A stretch of 51,464 bases of DNA from Pseudomonadota bacterium. Its GTDB lineage: Bacteria; Pseudomonadota; Alphaproteobacteria; Acetobacterales; Acetobacteraceae. Positions 45,398 through 51,464 of this stretch are shown here, piece after piece; within the stretch, counting starts at the first letter, position 1; each line of letters begins with the position of its first letter. The notes under the pieces were generated by a model. It did not search any database, was not told where the DNA came from, and saw nothing but the letters and a program-made list of their open reading frames with translations. Location of the stretch: assembly GCA_021805545.1 (NCBI GenBank), contig JAJZFB010000041.1, positions 1 to 51,464 on the forward strand, given 5' to 3'. The translations under genes were made by a program, and so were the position numbers.

Positions 45398-46849
45398 TTA
45401 CCCCAGTTGTTTCTTCACCGCCTCGTTCACCAGGGCAGGGTTGCCCTTGCCCTGCATGGCTTTCATCACCTGGCCGACGAAGAAACCGAACAGCTTGTCC
45501 TTGCCCGACTTATACTCCGCCACCTTATCGGCGTTGTCGGCCAGCACCTTCGTCACGGCGGCATCAATCGCCCCCGTATCCGTCACCTGGCGCAGGCCTT
45601 TTTCTTCCACAATGGCGCCAGGCGCCTTGCCGGTTTCCACCATTTCCTCAAACACATCCTTGGCGATGCGCCCGTTAATGGTTTTGTCCGCGATCAAATC
45701 CAGCAGCGCGCCGAGATCCGCCGCCGAGACGGGCGGATTTTCGATGCTCTTGCCGGTGCGGTTCATCGCCGCGAAGAAATCGCCGGAAATCCAGTTGGCG
45801 GCCAGCTTGCCGTCGCGGCCCTTGGCCACGGTTTCGTAGAAATCGGCGGTTGCCTGGTCGGCGACCAGCACGCCGGCATCGTAGAAGGGGATGCCATATT
45901 GCTCGCAAAAGCGGCGGCGTTTTTCGTCCGGCAGCTCAGGCAGTTTCGCCGCCAGCGCATCCACCCATTCCTGCTCCAGCACCAGCGGCAGTAAATCCGG
46001 CTCGGGGAAATAGCGGTAATCATGCGCATCCTCTTTGGAGCGCATCGAGCGTGTCTCGCCCTTGGAGGGATCGTATAGCCGCGTTTCCTGCACCACCTCG
46101 CCGCCGCTCTCCCACACCTCAATCTGCCGTATCGCCTCGGTTTCCACGGCATGCATCACGAAGCGCACGGAGTTGACGTTTTTAATCTCGCAGCGCGTGC
46201 GGAATTCCTCGCCCGCCTTGCGCACGGACACATTCACATCCGCCCGCATGGAGCCTTCCTCCATGTTGCCGTCGCAGGTGCCGAGATAGCGCACGATCTG
46301 GCGGATTTTACGCAAATACGCGCCGGCTTCTTCCGGGCTGCGGATATCCGGCTCGGAGACGATTTCCATCAGCGCCACACCGGCGCGGTTGAGGTCGATC
46401 ACCGACTTGCTCGCGTGCTGGTCATGCATCGACTTGCCGGCATCCTGCTCCAGATGCAGGCGCGTAATACCGATATGCTTGATCGTGCCGTCCTGTAGCT
46501 CAATCTCAACCTGCCCGGTGCCGACAATGGGGTGCGCGAACTGGCTGATCTGGTAGCCGTTGGGCAGATCGGCATAGAAATAATTCTTGCGGTCGAAGCG
46601 CGAGAACAAATTGATCTGCGCCTTCAGCCCCAGCCCGGTGCGCACGGCCTGGGCCACGCATTCCTTGTTGATAACAGGCAGCATACCGGGAAAACCGGCA
46701 TCCACGAAGGAAACATGCGCGTTGGGCGCGCCGCCATAGGTGGCGGAGGCGCCGGAGAAAAGTTTGGATTCTGAGATGACCTGGGCGTGGATTTCCAGCC
46801 CGCAAACCACTTCCCAGGTGCCGGTACGGCCTTCTAGCGTGTACGCCAT
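45398..46849 (-). CDS. gatB: Asp/Glu-tRNA amidotransferase subunit GatB
   Basis: GatB binds misacylated Glu-tRNA(Gln) and Asp-tRNA(Asn) and activates the acyl group for amidation by GatA. At 483 residues it is full length. [20 protein letters not shown] is the N-terminal signature; [53 protein letters not shown] and [11 protein letters not shown] follow. The C-terminal YqeY-like tail (about 330-483) is present. Its ATG shares a base with the gatA stop (TAATG). Presence of the pathway suggests that the cell lacks glutaminyl- or asparaginyl-tRNA synthetase, as in most alphaproteobacteria. Confidence 0.97.
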   Translation of the reverse strand: MAYTLEGRTGTWEVVCGLEIHAQVISESKLFSGASATYGGAPNAHVSFVDAGFPGMLPVINKECVAQAVRTGLGLKAQINLFSRFDRKNYFYADLPNGYQISQFAHPIVGTGQVEIELQDGTIKHIGITRLHLEQDAGKSMHDQHASKSVIDLNRAGVALMEIVSEPDIRSPEEAGAYLRKIRQIVRYLGTCDGNMEEGSMRADVNVSVRKAGEEFRTRCEIKNVNSVRFVMHAVETEAIRQIEVWESGGEVVQETRLYDPSKGETRSMRSKEDAHDYRYFPEPDLLPLVLEQEWVDALAAKLPELPDEKRRRFCEQYGIPFYDAGVLVADQATADFYETVAKGRDGKLAANWISGDFFAAMNRTGKSIENPPVSAADLGALLDLIADKTINGRIAKDVFEEMVETGKAPGAIVEEKGLRQVTDTGAIDAAVTKVLADNADKVAEYKSGKDKLFGFFVGQVMKAMQGKGNPALVNEAVKKQLG

Positions 46850-48324
46850 TATTTCGCTCGCACTTCAGGCAGGGCCGTAAAGCCCGCCGCTTTTTCAATT
46901 GCCGCCGAGACGGCAAACACGGTTTCCTCGTCGAAATGCCGGCCGATAATCTGCAGCCCCAGCGGCAGCCCTTCAGCGGAGAGGCCCGCCGGCACGCTCA
47001 TGGCAGGCACCCCGGCCAGCGAGGCCGGCACGGTGAACACGTCGTTGAGATACATGGTGACGGGATCGTCCATCTTCTCACCCAGCCCGAACGCGGCGGA
47101 GGGGGCGGTGGGGGTGAGGATGGCGTCCACTTTCGCAAAGGCTTGCGTGAAGTCACGAAGCATCAGGTTCCGTACCTTCTGCGCCTTCAAATAATAGGCG
47201 TCGTAATAGCCATGGCTCAGCACATAGGTGCCGATCATGATGCGGCGTTTCACCTCCGCGCCAAAACCGGCGGCGCGGGTGCGCTCATACATGTCGATGA
47301 GATCGACGCCATCCACCCGCGCGCCGAAACGAACACCATCGTAACGGGCAAGGTTGGAAGAAGCCTCGGCAGGTGCGACGATGTAATACACAGCCAGCCC
47401 GTATTTCGTGTGCGGGAGCGAAATATCGACAATTTCGGCACCCTGCGCGCGCAGCCAGGAGATACCTTTTTCCCAAAGTGCCACGATTTCTGGATTGGTC
47501 CCGTCCATACGGTATTCCGCCGGAATGCCGATCCGCAGCCCCTTCACGCCACGGTTCAGCGCGGCGCAAAAATCCGGCACAGCACGCTCGGCGCTGGTGG
47601 AATCCTTCACATCGAACCCCGCCATGGCATTCAGCATCAGCGCGCAATCTTCCACATTGCGCGCCATCGGCCCGGCCTGGTCCAGCGACGAGGCAAAGGC
47701 GATGATGCCATAGCGCGAGCAGCGCCCATAAGTGGGCTTGATACCGGCCAAACCCGTAAACGCCGCTGGCTGGCGGATGGAGCCGCCCGTATCCGTGCCC
47801 GTAGCCCCCAGCGCGATACGCGCCGCCACCGCCGCAGCCGAACCGCCGGACGAGCCGCCCGGCACCAGCTTGGCGTCCGCCCCGGCGCGCTTCCACGGAT
47901 TCTCCACCGGCCCGTAGCCGGAGGTGATGTTGGAAGACCCCATGGCGAATTCATCGAGATTCGCCTTGCCGAGCATCACCGCGCCGGCCGCCTTCAACTG
48001 CGCGGAGACGGTGCTCTCATATTGCGGCACGAACGGCTCCAGAATTTTGCTTGCCGCCGTGGTGCGTACACCCTCGGTGCAGAACAAATCCTTCATGGCC
48101 AGCGGAATACCGGTGAGCGGCGTGGCATTGCCTGCCGCAATACGCGCATCGGCTTGCTTGGCCTGGGCCAAGGCCAGCTCCGGCGTTACCGTAATATAGG
48201 CGTTCAGCCTGGGGTTAAGCGCCTCTACTGCGCCATTATAGGCCGTTACCAGCTCCACGGCCGAAACCTTGCGCGCCGCCAGCTCTTTCGCCGCGCCCGC
48301 GATCGTCAGATCAAAAATGCTCAT
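46849..48324 (-). CDS. gatA: Asp/Glu-tRNA amidotransferase subunit GatA
   Basis: GatA is the amidase subunit that frees ammonia from glutamine. It has 491 residues. The amidase signature triad is K78 ([10 protein letters not shown]), cis-Ser S158 ([14 protein letters not shown]) and the nucleophile S182 ([16 protein letters not shown]). [20 protein letters not shown] is the usual continuation. The ATG overlaps the gatC stop by four bases, and the stop overlaps the gatB ATG, so the three are tightly coupled. Confidence 0.97.
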   Translation of the reverse strand: MSIFDLTIAGAAKELAARKVSAVELVTAYNGAVEALNPRLNAYITVTPELALAQAKQADARIAAGNATPLTGIPLAMKDLFCTEGVRTTAASKILEPFVPQYESTVSAQLKAAGAVMLGKANLDEFAMGSSNITSGYGPVENPWKRAGADAKLVPGGSSGGSAAAVAARIALGATGTDTGGSIRQPAAFTGLAGIKPTYGRCSRYGIIAFASSLDQAGPMARNVEDCALMLNAMAGFDVKDSTSAERAVPDFCAALNRGVKGLRIGIPAEYRMDGTNPEIVALWEKGISWLRAQGAEIVDISLPHTKYGLAVYYIVAPAEASSNLARYDGVRFGARVDGVDLIDMYERTRAAGFGAEVKRRIMIGTYVLSHGYYDAYYLKAQKVRNLMLRDFTQAFAKVDAILTPTAPSAAFGLGEKMDDPVTMYLNDVFTVPASLAGVPAMSVPAGLSAEGLPLGLQIIGRHFDEETVFAVSAAIEKAAGFTALPEVRAK

Positions 48325-48608
48325 TCCACCACTTTCGGCACGGCAAAGAAATTCAGCTCACGGTCCGGCGCATTAGCCAGGATTTTGCCGGCAATCCCGC
48401 CATCATTCACCACATCCTCGCGTTGGCGCAGCGCCATTTGCGCCCCGCCCGAGAGTGGCTCGACCCCGTCCACATTCACCTCGCCAAGCTGCTCCACATA
48501 GCCCAGAATGGCATTCAGCTCGCCTTGCAGCGTCTGTACTTCTTCATCCTCCACCCGGATTCGGGCGAGTTTCGCGATACGGCGGACCGTAGCGGCATCC
48601 AATGACAT
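48321..48608 (-). CDS. gatC: Asp/Glu-tRNA amidotransferase subunit GatC
   Basis: GatC is the small subunit that ties GatA to GatB. From the ATG at 48608 it has 95 residues: [20 protein letters not shown] at the start, [20 protein letters not shown] in the middle, and [20 protein letters not shown] before the end, all typical. It leads gatC-gatA-gatB and the isochorismatase gene, and diverges from ruvX over 52 bp, where both promoters must lie. Confidence 0.95.
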   Translation of the reverse strand: MSLDAATVRRIAKLARIRVEDEEVQTLQGELNAILGYVEQLGEVNVDGVEPLSGGAQMALRQREDVVNDGGIAGKILANAPDRELNFFAVPKVVE

Positions 48609-48660
48609 TTTTGCGCCTCTCAACTTGGCTTTCAAATCCGGGCGGACCATACAGGCGGGC

Positions 48661-49119
48661 ATGGCCCTCTACAATATAGCCGACCTCGCTGCCCAGCTTG
48701 CCCCGGGCGAACGCCTTCTCGGGCTGGACCCCGGCGCCAGGCGCATTGGCGTGGCATTGTCCGATGTCAGCCTTCGCATTGCCAGCCCTTACGCCACGCT
48801 GGCCCGGACCAAGCTCAAGCAGAACGCCGCCGAAATTGCCGCCATTGCCGAGCGGGAGGGGGTAGGGGGGCTGATTATCGGCCTGCCGCTGGATGACGGG
48901 CAACGCCTAGGCCCCCGCGCCCAGGCAGCACGCGACTGGGCGCACGGGCTGAGTGCGGCCACTGGCCTGCCGGTTGCCATGGTGGATGAGAGCTTTACCA
49001 CCGCTGATACGCATGAACGCCTGATTGCAGCGGGTATAAGCCGCGCCAGGCGCGATGAGATTATCGACAAACTAGCCGCCGCCGCCATTTTGCAGCGGGC
49101 GCTGGATGCGCTGGAATAG
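48661..49119 (+). CDS. ruvX: RuvX/YqgF-type putative Holliday junction resolvase
   Basis: This RNase H-fold nuclease, implicated in 16S rRNA 5' processing and Holliday junction resolution, has 152 residues from the ATG at 48661; upstream frames overlap gatC and are not believed. [20 protein letters not shown] is the N-terminal motif with the first catalytic Asp; [20 protein letters not shown] and [15 protein letters not shown] (catalytic Glu) follow, and the end has [20 protein letters not shown]. No SD of note. It diverges from gatC. Confidence 0.95.
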   Translation: MALYNIADLAAQLAPGERLLGLDPGARRIGVALSDVSLRIASPYATLARTKLKQNAAEIAAIAEREGVGGLIIGLPLDDGQRLGPRAQAARDWAHGLSAATGLPVAMVDESFTTADTHERLIAAGISRARRDEIIDKLAAAAILQRALDALE

Positions 49120-49136
49120 GCCCGCGAAAACGCGTT

Positions 49137-49337
49137 TTATTGGCTGAAAGCCTGCCCAACCTGGTGCGCCGCATGGGTAATGGCCTGGCCGGTGGCATTG
49201 GCACCCTGGCTGAAGCCTTGCCCCAGATCATTCCCGGCGGCGCTGAATGACTGCCCCGCGCTGTGCCCTTCCTGGTTACAGGCGGCCAGGCCGAGCAGCG
49301 CGGCGAAAGGCAGGACAAGGCGGATCAGGCGGCTCAT
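49137..49337 (-). CDS. Very small lipoprotein
   Basis: This 66-residue protein starts at 49337, with GGAGC upstream. It has a lipoprotein signal peptide (LIRLVLPFAALLGLAAC; lipobox LAAC), then a short mature part of about 45 residues rich in Gly, Gln, Ser and Ala with heptad-like spacing (GNDLGQGFSQGANATGQAIT), as in entericidin-like or Lpp-like small lipoproteins. The exact family is not certain. It ends 17 bp from the convergent ruvX stop. Confidence 0.7.
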   Translation of the reverse strand: MSRLIRLVLPFAALLGLAACNQEGHSAGQSFSAAGNDLGQGFSQGANATGQAITHAAHQVGQAFSQ

Positions 49338-49445
49338 AAAAACAGCTCCAACAATGTTGCCTGCCATGTTGACGAATTACGTACGGCATTCAATCGTCAT
49401 GGCATTATCACGGGCACCCAAGATATATCTAAATTTTGGCAAATA

Positions 49446-49471
49446 AAAGGCGGGGCCAAGACCCCGCCTTT
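49446..49471 (-). terminator. Rho-independent terminator of the CsbD-like gene
   Basis: A 10-bp stem (AAAGGCGGGG / CCCCGCCTTT) with a 6-nt loop; on the minus strand it is followed by TTTTATTT. It begins just after the CsbD stop codon. Confidence 0.85.
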
Positions 49472-49478
49472 ACAGCCA

Positions 49479-49649
49479 TTAAGTCTTGGCCTTGTCCTTC
49501 AGGCCGCCGATAATGTTCTGCACCTTGCCCTCGGCCTTTTCGGCCTTACCTTCGGCTTGCAGCTTGGCGTCACCCAGCACCTTGCCGGTGGCATCCTTCA
49601 CGCTGCCCTTGGCCTGCTTCATAATACCTTCAATACGGTCCTTATCCAT
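49479..49649 (-). CDS. CsbD-family small stress protein
   Basis: This 56-residue protein (MDKDRIEGIMKQAKGSVKDA, then KVLGDAKLQAEGKAEKAEGK) matches the CsbD family in length and composition: charged, Lys/Glu/Ala/Gly-rich and probably partly disordered. CsbD proteins are general-stress proteins of unknown mechanism. AAGGAG lies 7 nt before the ATG, and a strong terminator follows. It is not covered by usual length cut-offs. Confidence 0.88.
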   Translation of the reverse strand: MDKDRIEGIMKQAKGSVKDATGKVLGDAKLQAEGKAEKAEGKVQNIIGGLKDKAKT

Positions 49650-49866
49650 ATTCAGCTCCTTGTTTCAGTGCGCGTATGGCTACGGGTTAGGATTATTGGG
49701 GGGTATGCGCGAGCACGGCGCAAAACGCGCCCGTTATGTTAAATGTTATTACCATTACTCCTCCTTACCGTTGCGCCACCATGTGCGGCTGGTGTGTTAG
49801 GAGGTCGCTACGCATTCTGAGATTTCAAGAAAAAATCCATGATATTTCCGATTTGAAAGATACTCG

Positions 49867-50895
49867 TTATGAACCGGGGACAAGGTCTTTGTCATATACC
49901 CCGAATTCACGCGCGAATAATTCATACGAGCGGATGCGCGCCGCCGGGCTTGTGGTGCCGGTGGTTATCACCAGCTCATCAAGTTGCAGCGCCGCCGCCA
50001 TGTGGCGCAAAATTGCGCTTACATCCGTTCCGGTGCCTATCAGCGCCCGGGCGCGGGCGCGTTCCATCGTTGCACGCTCGGCCTCGGTCAGTTCAAACGC
50101 CGCCGCTTCTTCCGGTGTGGGTAGCGGAATAAATTTGCCGCGCCCGCGCACCGCCCACATTACGGCGCGCGAACGGTACCAATACTCTGCCTCCTCCAGC
50201 GTATCCGCCGCCAATGCCGCCACCACAATGGCGCAATACGGGCGCGCGAGGATGGGGGAGGGGCGGAAGCTCTGGCGGTACACATCCAGCGCCTCATCCG
50301 TGCCCGCGCCATCGGAGAAAAAATGCGCGTAGCAATACGGCAAACCAAAATACCCGGCGAGCTGCGCGCCGTAATTGGAACTGCCGAGAATCCATATCTC
50401 CGGCGCCGTTGGGCCTTGCGGCTGGCAGATAATCTCCCGGAACGGATGTTCCGCCGGCAGCGGCGCGCCGGAACTCCAGGCCATAACGTCGCGCACCTGG
50501 GTGGGGAACATCTCCGCCGCGCTGGCCGCGTTGGGGTTGAGGGCAAAAGCCGTGCGCTGGTCGGAGCCAGGTGCGCGGCCCAGGCCAAGGTCGATCCGCC
50601 CCGGCGCGATGGCCTCCAGCACGCGGAACTGCTCCGCCACTTTCAGCGCCGAATAATGCGGCAGCATCACCCCCGCCGAGCCGACGCGGATTCTGCTGGT
50701 CGTGGCGGCAATGGCGGCGGCCAGCACCTCCGGCGCGGAGCCGGCCACGGCCTCGGTATTGTGATGCTCCGAGAGCCAGTAGCGATGATAGCCAAAGCGT
50801 TCGCATTCACGGGCGAGAGTGAGGCTTTCGCGGATGCTTTCCGCCGGGGAGATACCGGATTTTATGGGGGATTGGTCGAGGACGGAGAGTTTCAT
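49867..50895 (-). CDS. Luciferase-like (LLM class) monooxygenase, MsnO8-like
   Basis: This 342-residue TIM-barrel flavoenzyme has MKLSVLDQSPIKSGISPAES at the start, ERFGYHRYWLSEHHNTEAVA and RIRVGSAGVMLPHYSALKVA, followed by APGRIDLGLGRAPGSDQRTA. The pattern fits the FMN-dependent MsnO8-type branch rather than the F420 branch, since the EHH and GRAPGS motifs are typical of that group. No substrate can be named. It is separate from the F420 region by 14 kb. Confidence 0.87.
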   Translation of the reverse strand: MKLSVLDQSPIKSGISPAESIRESLTLARECERFGYHRYWLSEHHNTEAVAGSAPEVLAAAIAATTSRIRVGSAGVMLPHYSALKVAEQFRVLEAIAPGRIDLGLGRAPGSDQRTAFALNPNAASAAEMFPTQVRDVMAWSSGAPLPAEHPFREIICQPQGPTAPEIWILGSSNYGAQLAGYFGLPYCYAHFFSDGAGTDEALDVYRQSFRPSPILARPYCAIVVAALAADTLEEAEYWYRSRAVMWAVRGRGKFIPLPTPEEAAAFELTEAERATMERARARALIGTGTDVSAILRHMAAALQLDELVITTGTTSPAARIRSYELFAREFGVYDKDLVPGS

Positions 50896-50928
50896 GTTGG
50901 TTAGATATAAGATGCCTTAATTTAAGTC

Positions 50929-51338
50929 TTATGCATCCCATAAATGAGCTGCGAACTGTAGCGTCCTCAGAACGACGAACTGCTCAGGAATTGCAGCATT
51001 TTCCAGTCTTCTGCTTTTGACCTCCGTCTGTATTGTCTTCATGAGATCCCTCAAATTTAGAATTTTTCCCCCGCCAATCGGCCGGTCCGTCTCAGCGCCT
51101 TTTGCGGGGGCGATGATTGCAACTTGCTCGGGATCAGGAAGCTTATCAAACCCATCAAATATACTCGAAATATGTTCTCGTCCCACTTTAAACTTGGCCG
51201 TGAACCTCTGCTTCCGCCTATCCCAAGAATCAGCATCCATTGAAGTTTCAACATGCACAAGATGTGGTGATTTAGGGTTGAAGGCGACTATATCAAGCTC
51301 GCCACGGTAGCCTCCTTGGGAAAGTTTTCCGACTCTTA
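50929..51338 (-). pseudogene. Unidentified gene interrupted by an IS5-family element
   Basis: The frame runs from the IS target site at 51338 to a stop at 50929, about 135 residues, with the 5' part lost to the IS. It contains GGYRGELDIVAFNPKSPHLV followed by HVETSMDADSWDRRKQRFTA, a Glu/Asp pattern on strands that resembles a PD-(D/E)xK nuclease core (E-L-D ... HVETS), though the usual final Lys is not seen. The C-terminus has LRDLMKTIQTEVKSRR. It might be a fragment of a nuclease-like defence or housekeeping protein. An ATG at 51258 could restart a 109-residue product. Confidence 0.6.
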
Positions 51339-51464
51339 GAGTCTGACTCTGAATGGTAGTCTACCTAACTTTGACGTGCGATTTTTCTTGTGAGCATTCG
51401 GATGTTGGCGAGCAGGACCCATGCTTTTGCACTGGCGATTGTTGCCTCGAAATCCTTTGCGAGG
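51339..51464 (-). mobile_element. IS5-family (IS1031-like) insertion sequence, right end only
   Basis: The inverted repeat starts GAGTCTGACTCTGAATGG at 51339, with the trinucleotide TTA (51336-51338) just outside, fitting the 3-bp TNA target site of the IS1031 group. The transposase C-terminus lies inside. The rest of the element and its other end are beyond the window; the assembly probably broke here because the element is repeated. Confidence 0.75.
51365..51464 (-). CDS. IS5-family transposase, C-terminal fragment
   Basis: The last 32 residues are readable up to the TAG at 51365-51367: LAKDFEATIASAKAWVLLAN then IRMLTRKIARQS. This is the Ala-rich helix and basic tail found at the end of IS5/IS1031-type DDE transposases. 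The catalytic residues are outside the window. Confidence 0.8.
   Translation of the reverse strand, partial: LAKDFEATIASAKAWVLLANIRMLTRKIARQS

Overview
The window is a GC-rich stretch of a Gram-negative bacterial chromosome, most likely an alphaproteobacterium. Outer-membrane genes (bamD, an OmpA-family porin, lipoproteins), a gatCAB operon, secDF and ruvX fit this. A placement in or near the Acetobacteraceae is an inference from gene style and from an IS1031-like IS5 element at the right end; there is no rRNA marker. The left end starts with 19 bases of Illumina adapter, so this is the edge of a draft contig; the right end stops inside an insertion sequence.

Layout. 1-5.4 kb (minus strand): surface-polysaccharide genes rmlA (cut), rmlB and a very large glycosyltransferase with WbsX, GT4 and GT2 modules. 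5.4-8.6 kb: a marR-emrA-emrB efflux operon with a perfect palindrome in front of marR. 8.6-17 kb: marC, a recN-ligA pair, bamD and two tandem DUF2142 membrane proteins. 17.1-19.1 kb (plus): rpsA with its own promoter, a structured leader and two strong terminators. 19.2-22.9 kb: small envelope proteins, a YceI protein and mtnP.

23.1-35.8 kb is the most distinctive part. Three minus-strand genes (an AraC regulator, an F420-type luciferase-like oxidoreductase and a GntR/UTRA regulator) face a plus-strand series: Rieske oxygenase, class III CoA-transferase, acyl-CoA dehydrogenase, then fno-cofE fusion, fbiC (cofG-cofH fusion), cofD and cofC. The last four, with overlapping or close-packed ends, encode nearly the whole route to the deazaflavin cofactor F420 plus the enzyme that reduces F420 with NADPH. 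The block reads as a self-contained catabolic module that makes and recharges its own cofactor. The substrate is unknown. No dehydro-F420-0 reductase domain is present, which leaves open which form of F420 is made.

36-51.5 kb is mostly housekeeping: an OmpA protein, small secreted and membrane proteins, an MBL-fold hydrolase, a divergent EAL protein, secD-secF, a Gfo/Idh/MocA dehydrogenase, a flavin-reductase-like protein, gatC-gatA-gatB followed by an isochorismatase-family hydrolase, ruvX, a small lipoprotein, a CsbD protein and a second luciferase-like monooxygenase. At the far right an IS5-family element interrupts an unidentified gene. Four copies of an undescribed intergenic repeat (about 56-136 bp) lie at 22.9, 35.9, 39.4 and 44.0 kb; two of them supply the stop codon of a neighbouring gene.
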